NCBI RefSeq assembly: GCF_003413745.1
Contig: NZ_QVID01000001.1
Location: 1,984,001-2,048,000 of the forward strand
Source of the DNA: Marixanthomonas ophiurae
GTDB taxonomy: Bacteria; Bacteroidota; Bacteroidia; Flavobacteriales; Flavobacteriaceae
Length of the DNA stretch: 64,000 nucleotides
Reading direction: 5' to 3'
Of the stretch, positions 44,606-53,167 are shown piece after piece (the stretch's first letter is position 1; each line of letters opens with the position of its first letter). The notes beneath the pieces were generated by a model. It had not been told where the DNA came from. It searched no databases and saw only the letters and a program-made list of their open reading frames with translations. The position numbers were made by a program, and so were the translations under genes.

Positions 44606-45994
44606 ATGAATGTATTAGTTGAAGTTGGCTATTTATTGGCCACCGTTTCTTTTTTGGGTGGGTTGAAGTTTATGAGTTCCCCAAAACACGCTAAAGCCGG
44701 TAACTTAATTGCTGCTACGGGAATGATAATTGCTGTGTTGTGTACCTTTTGGATGCTCACTACGCAGACCGTCCCTTCCATTAACCTTATTATAATAGCC
44801 GTTGCCATCTTGTTGGGTACCATAGGAGGAAAAATCATGGCTTCTAAAGTCGAAATGACAGCCATGCCACAATTGGTATCCTTGTTTAATGCAACTGGGG
44901 GTGGTTGTGCCATGCTTCTGGGTATTGTTGAAGCAAAACAAGCGAGCCTTGGTTCTTCATTTCTGGGCATGCAAATATTACTGCTTTTAGGATTAATAAC
45001 GGGAGCCGTAGCAGCCTCAGGAAGTGTTATCGCCTATCGAAAACTTGCGGGAAAAACGAAAGACAACCGAAATGTTATGGTTGTTTTAGGCTCTAGAACC
45101 CTTTTATTATCATTTATTTTAATACCTGTTCTTTATTTCTTCGGAATAATACCGTTGCCTTTTGAAATAGTAGCGTACGTCATGGCATTTATTGCGTTGG
45201 TTTATGGCGTGTTGTTCGTATTGCCTATTGGTGGTGCTGATATGCCGGTAGTAATTTCATTACTAAATTCAATTACTGGTATTGCCACCGCCTTGGCAGG
45301 ATTTGTCTATGGCAACAAAGCGATGATTGCCGGTGGTATATTTGTTGGTGCGGCAGGAATTTTGTTAACGTTGCTAATGTGTAGAGCGATGAACCGATCG
45401 TTGCTTAAAGTATTGGCAGGAAAGTTTAAAAAAGGAAAAGTAGCCGAAGATGCCGAAGAACAAAATATTAAAGAAACAAACGTTTCCGAAACAGCTATGC
45501 AGTTATCATTTGCCAATAAAATTGCAATAATCCCTGGATACGGTCTTGCCGTAGCGCAAGGACAACATCTTTGTGGACAATTACAACAACTTTTAGAAAA
45601 GAGAGATGCTCAAGTGGATTTTATAATCCATCCTGTTGCAGGAAGAATGCCTGGACATATGAATGTGTTATTAGCTGAAGCCAACATAGATTACGAACAT
45701 TTAAAAGAAATGGACCAAGTAAATGGCGATATGGCCCATTACGATATGGTTTTGATAATTGGGGCGAACGATGTGGTAAATCCAGCTGCAGAAAACAATG
45801 AGGACAGTCCTATCTACGGAATGCCGATTGTAAAGGCATATCAAAGTAAACAAGTAGTTGTGATGAAACGAGGAATGAGCAAAGGGTATGCAGGTGTCTC
45901 AAATGATTTGTTCGGGATGGACAATTGCAACTTATTGTTTGGCGATGCGAAAGATTCTTTGCAAAACATCATTAATCAGTTGAAATTAATTTAA
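44606..45994 (+). CDS. pntB: NAD(P) transhydrogenase subunit beta
   Basis: A 462-residue subunit with about eight membrane helices (1-270) followed by the NADP(H)-binding domain III (about 300-462): IPGYGLAVAQGQH contains the GxGxxxA/V fingerprint, and HPVAGRMPGHMNVLLAEA, IGANDVVNPAAE and VVMKRGMSKGYAGVSND are the PntB hallmarks. It supplies NADPH at the cost of proton motive force. It is the third gene of a compact operon. Confidence 0.95.
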   Translation: MNVLVEVGYLLATVSFLGGLKFMSSPKHAKAGNLIAATGMIIAVLCTFWMLTTQTVPSINLIIIAVAILLGTIGGKIMASKVEMTAMPQLVSLFNATGGGCAMLLGIVEAKQASLGSSFLGMQILLLLGLITGAVAASGSVIAYRKLAGKTKDNRNVMVVLGSRTLLLSFILIPVLYFFGIIPLPFEIVAYVMAFIALVYGVLFVLPIGGADMPVVISLLNSITGIATALAGFVYGNKAMIAGGIFVGAAGILLTLLMCRAMNRSLLKVLAGKFKKGKVAEDAEEQNIKETNVSETAMQLSFANKIAIIPGYGLAVAQGQHLCGQLQQLLEKRDAQVDFIIHPVAGRMPGHMNVLLAEANIDYEHLKEMDQVNGDMAHYDMVLIIGANDVVNPAAENNEDSPIYGMPIVKAYQSKQVVVMKRGMSKGYAGVSNDLFGMDNCNLLFGDAKDSLQNIINQLKLI

Positions 45995-46068
45995 AAAGGA
46001 GAAGTTAGCTTCTGTATTTTTAAATAATTTAGATGATACTTAAATATTAATTTTCATAAATTTAGCGA

Positions 46069-47148
46069 ATGTCTCATACTGAAGAAGCCCTACAAGAACG
46101 TATAAAAGAATTAACATGCTTATACGAAGTATCTTCAATTATCGTCAGTGCTAATGTTGAAGAGTTAGATGATACCTTAAAAGCGATTGCATATAGTTTA
46201 AAAAAAGCATTTCAATTTCCTAAATACACCGAAATAGCTATCGAAACATCCATAAACTCTTTTAAAACGGGAAATGTAAATGAAAACGTCGGTCTCAGCA
46301 GTGACATTAAGGTATTCAATAAACTCAATGGAAAAATAATAGCATCTTTAACCGCTGATAAAAGTACTTTTTTAAAAGAGGAACAGCAGTTGCTGGACAA
46401 TGTAGCTTTAAAGATAGAAAACCTATTAGAGCGTATTGAAATTAAGCAGAATGAAGCCTCTTTAAAAAGGCAAATGGAGCGTGCAGACCGTTTGAGTATC
46501 ATTGGAGAAATAACCGCAGGAATTGCTCACGAATTAAATACGCCATTAGCCAATATTTTAGGTTTTGCTGAATTGTTAAAAGATGAATTCAAAAACGAAA
46601 AAAATGTTTCGAACGATTTAGATAAAATTATTCATAACACCATATTTTCTAGAGAAGTAGTAAAAAAGCTGATGTTTTTTGCCTGCGAAATGCCTCAAGA
46701 AATGAAAAAAGTAAACATTGTACCCAATATTAGGGATGCCATTAGCTTGTTGGACGCTACCTTCCGAAAAGAAGAAGTAAAATATGTCGTGAAAATCGAA
46801 GAAGAAGAATTATGGCTGAAAGCCGATACCATTCAGCTTACACAGATTATATTCAATTTAATAATAAACGCCATTTACTTTTCGCCCAAAAACGGATTGG
46901 TGACTATTAAAGCATTTCAGACAGATACAGAAAATGTCCTTAAAATTTCCGATGAAGGTCCTGGACTTCCTGAAGAGGCAATCGAAAAAATATTTCAACC
47001 TTTTTTTAGTACAAAACCCACAGGCGATGGATCAGGACTGGGGCTTAGCGTTGTGCACGGTATCGTATTGAGCCATAAAGGAACTATTAAGGCCGAGAAT
47101 AATAAAAACAAAGGTGCTACCTTTACCGTTAGGCTTTCAAAAACATAA
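46069..47148 (+). CDS. Soluble sensor histidine kinase (NtrB-like)
   Basis: A 359-residue kinase without membrane segments. An N-terminal coiled and GAF-like sensor region (about 1-125) leads to a HisKA domain with His154 (GEITAGIAHELNTPLANI) and an HATPase domain with INAIYFSPKNG (N box), SDEGPGLP and GDGSGLGLSVVHG. The class is that paired with NtrC-type regulators, and such a gene follows 3 bp downstream. The input signal is unknown. Confidence 0.9.
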   Translation: MSHTEEALQERIKELTCLYEVSSIIVSANVEELDDTLKAIAYSLKKAFQFPKYTEIAIETSINSFKTGNVNENVGLSSDIKVFNKLNGKIIASLTADKSTFLKEEQQLLDNVALKIENLLERIEIKQNEASLKRQMERADRLSIIGEITAGIAHELNTPLANILGFAELLKDEFKNEKNVSNDLDKIIHNTIFSREVVKKLMFFACEMPQEMKKVNIVPNIRDAISLLDATFRKEEVKYVVKIEEEELWLKADTIQLTQIIFNLIINAIYFSPKNGLVTIKAFQTDTENVLKISDEGPGLPEEAIEKIFQPFFSTKPTGDGSGLGLSVVHGIVLSHKGTIKAENNKNKGATFTVRLSKT

Positions 47149-47151
47149 TAT

Positions 47152-48501
47152 ATGCAGTTACGCAGCGAAAACATACTTATTGTAGACGACGATATCGATA
47201 TATTGGAATTGTTACAGCGTCACCTGCGTTCGTGGAATTTTCATACGTATCGAGCTGTTTCGGTAAAAGAAGCAGTCACTATTTTGCGAGATACCCGAAT
47301 CGATTTGTTGATTACCGATCTGAAAATGCCTGAAATTGATGGGTTTGAACTTATTAAATTTGTTTCAGAACATTATCCAAATTTACCCAAATTGGTAGTA
47401 ACTGGCTATCCCTCTATACAAGATTCGCTTAACGCAATTAAATCTGGTGTGGTGGCGTACCTCACAAAGCCCTTCACCAAAGATGAATTAAAAACGGCAG
47501 TTGATGGCACGTTACAAGCCGATACGGACAACAACCCTAAAATTTCTACCAATGAAACGGCTGTAACCAAACAAACCAACCAAGACAACGAACCGTATGG
47601 CGATATAATTGGTTCTTCGGAAAAAATAAACGATGTAATTCAAATTATCGAGCGTGTAAAGAACAATAAAGCAACTATTTTTATAAAAGGGGAGAGCGGT
47701 ACCGGAAAAGAACTGGTGGCTCGCGCTATTCATTATAAAGGAAAATTTTCGAGAGCCCCTTTTATCGCTGTAAATTGCGGCGGTATTCCTGAAAACTTAT
47801 TGGAGTCCGAGTTGTTTGGTTATACAAAAGGAGCTTTTACAGGAGCCGAAAAAAATCGTGACGGATTTTTTCAAGCGGCCAACGGCGGCACTATTTTCCT
47901 CGATGAAATCGGTAATGCCTCTACCGTAGTGCAATCTCGATTATTACGGGTGTTACAAGAAAAAGAAGTGACTAAAGTAGGGGCACAAAAAGCTGAAAAA
48001 ATTGATGTCCGAATTATCGCTGCGACGAATAGTGACCTAAAGGAAATGATTAAAAAAGAAACCTTTAGGGAAGATTTGTTTTATAGGCTCACGGTTGTTG
48101 AAATTGACGTAGCCCCACTTCGAGAGCGCAAAAAAGACATTCCGTTATTAGTAGACAAATTTCTTTTTAAATACGGCCTGGAATATAAAGATCGCTTTGT
48201 AAAAATAACCCCAGAAGCCTTAGCTATTTTAAATCGATACGATTGGCCTGGAAACATTCGAGAGTTGGAAAATATAATACAACGAGCCATTATTATGTGC
48301 GATGGCACAATAGAGGTGGATCATCTGCCCGATTCGTTAAAGTTCAACATTGATTTCCCAGAGAAAGCACTACTACCTTTAAAAGAGATGGAAAAACGAT
48401 ATATACAAAAAGTGTTGAACGCGACTGAAAATAATAAAACCAAAGCTGCCGAAATTTTAGGTATTGATCGTAAAACCATCCGCCAAAAACTTTCAGAGTA
48501 A
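47152..48501 (+). CDS. Sigma-54-dependent NtrC-type response regulator
   Basis: A 449-residue regulator: receiver domain with Asp56 (LLITDLKMPEIDG), AAA+ domain with Walker A GESGTGKE (Lys186), the sigma-54 contact loop GAFTGA (227-232) and Walker B TIFLDEIG, and a C-terminal Fis-type helix-turn-helix (KAAEILGIDRKTIRQKL). It activates RNA polymerase with sigma-54. Candidate targets are the sigma-54-like promoters before the pnt operon and before the small cysteine protein just downstream. Confidence 0.94.
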   Translation: MQLRSENILIVDDDIDILELLQRHLRSWNFHTYRAVSVKEAVTILRDTRIDLLITDLKMPEIDGFELIKFVSEHYPNLPKLVVTGYPSIQDSLNAIKSGVVAYLTKPFTKDELKTAVDGTLQADTDNNPKISTNETAVTKQTNQDNEPYGDIIGSSEKINDVIQIIERVKNNKATIFIKGESGTGKELVARAIHYKGKFSRAPFIAVNCGGIPENLLESELFGYTKGAFTGAEKNRDGFFQAANGGTIFLDEIGNASTVVQSRLLRVLQEKEVTKVGAQKAEKIDVRIIAATNSDLKEMIKKETFREDLFYRLTVVEIDVAPLRERKKDIPLLVDKFLFKYGLEYKDRFVKITPEALAILNRYDWPGNIRELENIIQRAIIMCDGTIEVDHLPDSLKFNIDFPEKALLPLKEMEKRYIQKVLNATENNKTKAAEILGIDRKTIRQKLSE

Positions 48502-48581
48502 TTTTACAACCGGGACAAATTTTCCAGACTGGGTAATTTTGTTCCATTTCTTCATTTTAATTTTTTATCCAAATATTGTAA

Positions 48582-48604
48582 AAACCCTTATATATCAAGG
48601 GTTT
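48582..48604 (+). terminator. Hairpin after the NtrC-type regulator
   Basis: AAACCCTT pairs with AAGGGTTT around a 7-nt loop. The T-tract is weak, so it may serve as a terminator or as a palindromic protein site upstream of the sigma-54-like promoter. Confidence 0.5.
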
Positions 48605-48634
48605 AAATTGTGTTTTGTGTCTCTTGACATGTAA

Positions 48635-48650
48635 TGGCATACAGATTGTC
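48635..48650 (+). promoter_or_regulatory. Sigma-54-like promoter of small cysteine protein gene
   Basis: TGGCAT-N5-TTGTC has GG-N10-GT spacing and shares TGGCATA-N4-TTG with the site at 43104. It would start transcription near 48662, about 18 nt before the ATG at 48680. Confidence 0.48.
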
Positions 48651-48679
48651 TTTAGTATATCAAATTATAAAGATGTACT

Positions 48680-48853
48680 ATGAAAACAAATTCATTTAAT
48701 ATTTGCCCCACTTGTGAGCATAAAGATACGTGTGTATTGACCGAACAAAAAAGCCAAGTATGGTCATGCAGTGAATATGACGAAGCACTATTTGAAGATG
48801 AAAATCAACCCTCGCCTGTTCCTGAAATGGAATACGAGTTGGCAACACATTAA
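48680..48853 (+). CDS. Small four-cysteine protein
   Basis: A 57-residue protein (MKTNSFNICPTCEHKDTC...). The cysteines are C9-x2-C12-x5-C18-x11-C30, followed by SEY; an acidic tail (ALFEDENQ) completes it. The arrangement matches the two modules of the eight-cysteine protein at 13541-13789 and suggests a single metal site. No known family name comes to mind. It lies downstream of a sigma-54 activator gene and a sigma-54-like promoter and upstream of glutamate dehydrogenase. Confidence 0.72.
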   Translation: MKTNSFNICPTCEHKDTCVLTEQKSQVWSCSEYDEALFEDENQPSPVPEMEYELATH

Positions 48854-48945
48854 AAACAAATTCATTTATTCAGAGAATAAAAAATAACTCAAATCTAATT
48901 TTTTAAGACGAAACCTTTTTCAGAAAAAACAAGAATGATTTAGGT

Positions 48946-50274
48946 ATGTCTTACAATCAAATTAAAATAAAAGCTATGATAGCAACATCAGAGGTTAAAA
49001 AGCAAAAAAAGCAACCTACAAGAGGCATGATGGAAAATGTGATGGAACAGTTTCACAGTGCAGCAGATAAAATAGAATTGCACCCAAGTATTCGTAAAAT
49101 ACTAGGTATTACTAATAACGAAATTGTGGTACATTTTCCTGTGAAAATGGATAATGGGGATGTAGAGATATTTACAGGATACAGAGTGCAGCATAACAAC
49201 GCATTGGGACCTTACAAAGGAGGCTTACGGTATCATCCTACTGTTGATATTGATGCCGCAAGAGCATTAGCTATGTGGATGACGTGGAAAACTTCGTTGG
49301 CTGGATTGCCTTATGGAGGTGGTAAAGGAGGGATTCAGTTAGATCCTAAAAAATATTCAAAAAGTGAGTTAGAACGAATTACGCGTAGATTTACTTTTGC
49401 CTTAGCAGATAACATAGGACCTGAACACGATATTCCTGCACCCGATGTAAATACCAATAGCCAAACCATGGCGTGGATGGCAGATACATATATGAGTACA
49501 CGGCCACCAGCAGAACGTTCTGCCAACCAACACGTAGTAACTGGAAAACCTGCCGGAAGTGGTGGATTGGAAGGACGTGACCGTGCAACTGGATATGGTG
49601 TATTCTTAAATATTAAGTTCTGGGCACAACGGAATAATGAAGACCTTAATGGAAAACGATTTATTGTTCAAGGTTTTGGAAACGTAGGCTATTGGGCTGC
49701 ACATTTTCTTGAAAAAGAAGGTGCTAAATTAGTAGCGGTTCAAGATGCTTCAGGAAGTATTCACAACTCAAAAGGAATCCATGTTGAGGATCTTAATAAT
49801 TATAGTAAAGCCAACAACGGAGGTATAGGTAATTTCCCTGAAGCGGACGAAATGGATAGCAAGGATTTTTTCAGTACCGATTGTGACATCTGTATTCCTG
49901 CGGCTTTAGGCAATCAAATAACTAAAGAAAATGCGCCAGACATCAAAGCACAATTAATTGCCGAAGGAGCTAATGGACCTACCAATGTAGATGGTGAAAA
50001 AATACTGTTAGAACGAGGAGTAACCATTATACCAGACATTCTCTGTAATTCTGGAGGTGTTGTGGGTAGTTATTTTGAATGGTTACAAAACAGAAATGGA
50101 GAGTTGTGGCAATTGGATGAAGTAATGGCCAAGTTAGACAAAAAGATGAAGGAGTCTTTTAGTAAAGTATATGAATATTCTGAACGGGAATCTATGGATA
50201 TGCGTACTGCTGCTTATTGCTTAGCGATACAGCGTATTGAAAAAGCTTATGTAGAGCGAGGGATTTTTCCATAA
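48946..50274 (+). CDS. gdhA: Glutamate dehydrogenase
   Basis: A 442-residue Glu/Leu/Phe/Val dehydrogenase that interconverts glutamate and 2-oxoglutarate plus ammonia. The catalytic region has GPYKGGLRYHP and LPYGGGKGGIQLDP (active-site lysines), and the Rossmann motif is VQGFGNVGYWAAHFL. An alternative start at 48976 (MIATSEVKK) would remove ten residues that are not obviously conserved. It heads a run with a GreA/Rnk-like gene (24-bp gap) and a hypothetical gene. Confidence 0.92.
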   Translation: MSYNQIKIKAMIATSEVKKQKKQPTRGMMENVMEQFHSAADKIELHPSIRKILGITNNEIVVHFPVKMDNGDVEIFTGYRVQHNNALGPYKGGLRYHPTVDIDAARALAMWMTWKTSLAGLPYGGGKGGIQLDPKKYSKSELERITRRFTFALADNIGPEHDIPAPDVNTNSQTMAWMADTYMSTRPPAERSANQHVVTGKPAGSGGLEGRDRATGYGVFLNIKFWAQRNNEDLNGKRFIVQGFGNVGYWAAHFLEKEGAKLVAVQDASGSIHNSKGIHVEDLNNYSKANNGGIGNFPEADEMDSKDFFSTDCDICIPAALGNQITKENAPDIKAQLIAEGANGPTNVDGEKILLERGVTIIPDILCNSGGVVGSYFEWLQNRNGELWQLDEVMAKLDKKMKESFSKVYEYSERESMDMRTAAYCLAIQRIEKAYVERGIFP

Positions 50275-50298
50275 TTGTCTAATTAAAAAGAAAGAGAA

Positions 50299-50718
50299 AT
50301 GAAGTACGGAAGTATCATTATTGAAAAAAAAGAGTATGTGTATTTAAAGCGCATCATCAATATTTCTGGCTATGCCAAAGATTTTGACACGCAACAATCA
50401 TTGCAAAAATTTAGTGATGAGTTGCAAAATGCCCAAATAGTGGATGAAGAAGATATGCCTAAAGAAATCATTCGTTTTTATAGCAAGGTTAAGGTTGCTT
50501 CAGAAAAAGGTTGGGAACGTACATTGCAGGTGGTAACTCCAACAGAAAGAGATTTGAAGCAAAATAAAATTTCATTTCTCACTCCAATGGGTTCAGCACT
50601 CTTCGGTTATTCCGAAGGTGATACAGTAATCTGGGACTTTCCGACAGGACAACAGGAATTAAAAATTGTTGCCGTTGCTCAAGTAGAGAGTGATAAAAGA
50701 AAAGATGTAACTGTTTAA
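50299..50718 (+). CDS. GreA/Rnk-type RNA polymerase-binding protein
   Basis: A 139-residue protein. The C-terminal domain (about 60-135) has the GreA/GreB/Rnk FKBP-like fold with SFLTPMGSALFGYSEGDTV, the conserved segment that sits in the RNA polymerase secondary channel region. The N-terminal part (1-55) is shorter than the GreA coiled coil and more like Rnk. It probably modulates RNA polymerase rather than acting as a true cleavage factor. It is 10 bp upstream of a hypothetical gene. Confidence 0.82.
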   Translation: MKYGSIIIEKKEYVYLKRIINISGYAKDFDTQQSLQKFSDELQNAQIVDEEDMPKEIIRFYSKVKVASEKGWERTLQVVTPTERDLKQNKISFLTPMGSALFGYSEGDTVIWDFPTGQQELKIVAVAQVESDKRKDVTV

Positions 50719-50728
50719 AATAGAAACG

Positions 50729-51133
50729 ATGGAATTAAATACTGAAATATATGAACATGACAATGATGTGGACGTTACTCATAAAATAAACACTATTGAA
50801 TTAGACAACTGGGTTAACCATTTGAAATACATTGAGAAAGAAGTGAACAACCTAGTGAATATGTGTACCATAAATGAAAAACTGGAGGACAAAAATGTTC
50901 TGCAGCGATTTCAAAAAAAGAAAGTTGAAAATAACAGCCTGTTAAGAGCTTTGCTAAATTACAGTAACTCTAGGGTGGATATTGCCGAATGTGAAGACAT
51001 GAACTGCGATATGACATTTATAAAGGAGCATGAAGCGTATCGGAAAAGCTATTTGTACCACTTGGATAAGTACAGGCGATTAAAAGATGAGTTTTTTGAT
51101 AAAGTACAAGGAAGCTTTACATTGAAAAACTAA
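50729..51133 (+). CDS. Hypothetical helical protein downstream of GreA/Rnk-like gene
   Basis: A 134-residue, mainly helical soluble protein with predicted coiled-coil character (residues 25-95) and two nearby cysteines (CEDMNC, C91 and C96). I recognise no family. It follows the GreA/Rnk-like gene by 10 bp and ends before a strong terminator, so it belongs to the gdhA transcript or a sub-operon. No signal peptide or membrane segment is visible. Confidence 0.65.
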   Translation: MELNTEIYEHDNDVDVTHKINTIELDNWVNHLKYIEKEVNNLVNMCTINEKLEDKNVLQRFQKKKVENNSLLRALLNYSNSRVDIAECEDMNCDMTFIKEHEAYRKSYLYHLDKYRRLKDEFFDKVQGSFTLKN

Positions 51134-51192
51134 AAATAGTACTATCAATGCACTATTAAAACTTCAATGTGTATAAATATATTAGTGATTGA

Positions 51193-51240
51193 AAAACAAG
51201 GGTTTAACCTTAGGTGAAGGTCAAACCCTTGTTTTTTTTG
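51193..51240. terminator. Terminator between gdhA run and SpoIIAA-like gene
   Basis: AACAAGGGTTT pairs with AAACCCTTGTT, with inner AACCTT/AAGGT pairing, and a T run on one side and A run on the other. It can serve both convergent genes. Confidence 0.85.
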
Positions 51241-51259
51241 TAGGGCTATATAATATAGA

Positions 51260-52018
51260 TCAGCTTTTTAGCCATTCCAAGGCTTTGTCTGCTTCGTCTA
51301 AAGCAAACCCTTTCATCGTAATCCCAGGAAGGACTTTGCTTTCTATTTTAACAAGCTTATGCGCCCATTTTTTATCTGTCACGACGGCATATTTCTCTAT
51401 GTTTCCAATGGCGCCAAAATCTACTTTTAGACCTTCGGTAAAGGCTTTAAAGCTATTAAAGCCATCAAAATCTTTATAGGTAGCCAAAAGGCTTATTTTA
51501 CCTTTACGGTTCTTATTTTTCAGGATATTGTAAAGTGCGATCATTCCGCCTTCATCTATTTTCCCGTCTAATGTAAACGAATAAATGTTGGTCCCTTTAA
51601 TGTTTTCGATGTTCATTTTTGACAAGTACTCATCTTCACTATAGGTTTTTACATCATCTTTTCTTAACCAAGTTATAGCCTCTTCGCGTTCATCAAGGTC
51701 AAAGTGTTTCATCGGTATCCCTGGTGTCAAAAAATCTCCTGCGGGCAACAAGGTCTCTATCCATTCCTTATCTGATATGATTGCATACTTCCCTATATTG
51801 TGAATAGCTTTTACTTTCATTTTTAAAGTAGAACTAAATGCTTTAAAGTCTTTAAAACTTGGAAACTCATTAATAGTGCCGAGCAATTTCATTTTTTGAT
51901 GCTGTTCGGCTTTTAACTCTAAAAGCTTGTAAAAATCTTTAACGCTTTCTTTATCAATTTCCCCATCTATCGAGAATTCAAAAATATCTGTACCCTCTAT
52001 TTTTTTGATTTTTATCAT
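51260..52018 (-). CDS. Tandem SpoIIAA-like (STAS/SEC14-type) protein
   Basis: A 252-residue protein built from two similar SpoIIAA-like domains (about 1-118 and 133-252). The pairs IFEFSIDGEIDKESV / IYSFTLDGKIDEGGM, KYAIISDKEWIETL / KYAVVTDKKWAHKL and GIPMKHFDLDEREEAITWL / GITMKGFALDEADKALEWL reveal an internal duplication. SpoIIAA-like proteins of this class are thought to bind lipids or proteins; no enzymatic function is known. It is followed by the stress block. Confidence 0.82.
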   Translation of the reverse strand: MIKIKKIEGTDIFEFSIDGEIDKESVKDFYKLLELKAEQHQKMKLLGTINEFPSFKDFKAFSSTLKMKVKAIHNIGKYAIISDKEWIETLLPAGDFLTPGIPMKHFDLDEREEAITWLRKDDVKTYSEDEYLSKMNIENIKGTNIYSFTLDGKIDEGGMIALYNILKNKNRKGKISLLATYKDFDGFNSFKAFTEGLKVDFGAIGNIEKYAVVTDKKWAHKLVKIESKVLPGITMKGFALDEADKALEWLKS

Positions 52019-52070
52019 AGTTTTTATGTTTTAGAACATTAGTTAGATTAATAAAATTAAAGGTTACTAT

Positions 52071-53087
52071 TTACTTCTTTTTACCCGCAAAAGGATCAAT
52101 TGAAAACCCTACTTGAAAATATCCTGTTGCATCCTGTTCATTTTTATAGATGAAATCGCCTGTGGGTTCGCCCTTTTCAGTTAAACGGTTACTAATAAAG
52201 TTTTGTATTCCTCCTTGGAAGGTACCTATTAGATAATTACTGAAACGGTGTTCATAAATAATCCCAGATTTTATTTCTAGCTGGCTGTACTCAAACACTT
52301 CAGCAAAGTTTGGACTATCCACGTTCACGTAAAATCCAGTTGACCCAAATGTGCTTCCTATAGAAAAACGACCATTTTTTCCTACAGGTCTCCTGAACAA
52401 TAATCGTTGGGGTAATATAAAATCTACTTCCCATTTAGAGTTTTTAAACCTATGGTTGTATGTAAAGGTTGGAAAAAATGGTATTTGTGAGGTGGGATCT
52501 ATAAAAACGATAGCTCCCAATGTTATAGTAGTGCGTTTTGTTCTTTTTAAAATAAAAGAAAGCCCTGCCAATCCTTTTAGCCTTTCTAGACCTTCGTCAT
52601 TACCATCTACTATTAAGGAAGCATTGTAAATAACTGGTTTTTTAAAAAGGGTTGAAAAATAGGTGGAACTTATTGCTGCTGAAAAATTATGGAAATTCAC
52701 AGTACCATCTTGTTCAAATACAGTAATATCTGTGGTTTCAATATTGTCAAACTCAAACTCACTAAATTGATAGTTTAATGAACCTGTTACCCCCCATTTT
52801 CTAGTTTTATAGATAGGGATATTTACCGAAGCATTAAAATTACGTTGCGCCTTGATTTCTCCTTCTTGAAATTCTTGATCAAAGAGTTCGGAGTTAAAAT
52901 CTCGACTAAGGCTTTGGTCGTATTCAAAGTTAAGTATTCGGGTGCGCGGAAATTTCTCTTTAATGCTCTGCGATGCTTTTTGTTGTAGCGAATCTGCAGG
53001 CTGCTCCGTGTTTTCTTTTTCTTGGCCAAAAACAGGCGCAAAAGCTGTGATTAAAAAAGCTATGATAAGTAGTGTCGGTTTGTTCAT
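52071..53087 (-). CDS. Outer-membrane beta-barrel protein (DUF6268-like)
   Basis: A 338-residue exported protein: signal peptide ending near FGQ, an acidic linker (23-42), then repeated amphipathic beta strands and a C-terminal ending in VGFSIDPFAGKKK. The pattern and length resemble DUF6268 outer-membrane proteins, although I am unsure of the family assignment. It lies between the SpoIIAA-like gene and mscS on the same strand, with 52 and 80 bp gaps. Function is unknown. Confidence 0.68.
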   Translation of the reverse strand: MNKPTLLIIAFLITAFAPVFGQEKENTEQPADSLQQKASQSIKEKFPRTRILNFEYDQSLSRDFNSELFDQEFQEGEIKAQRNFNASVNIPIYKTRKWGVTGSLNYQFSEFEFDNIETTDITVFEQDGTVNFHNFSAAISSTYFSTLFKKPVIYNASLIVDGNDEGLERLKGLAGLSFILKRTKRTTITLGAIVFIDPTSQIPFFPTFTYNHRFKNSKWEVDFILPQRLLFRRPVGKNGRFSIGSTFGSTGFYVNVDSPNFAEVFEYSQLEIKSGIIYEHRFSNYLIGTFQGGIQNFISNRLTEKGEPTGDFIYKNEQDATGYFQVGFSIDPFAGKKK

Positions 53088-53167
53088 TTAGTTTTATTAA
53101 GAGTGTTTTTTTCGATTTTATAATATTTGTACGTAATAAAATATAATTCCTATTTCGCTTGATATCA

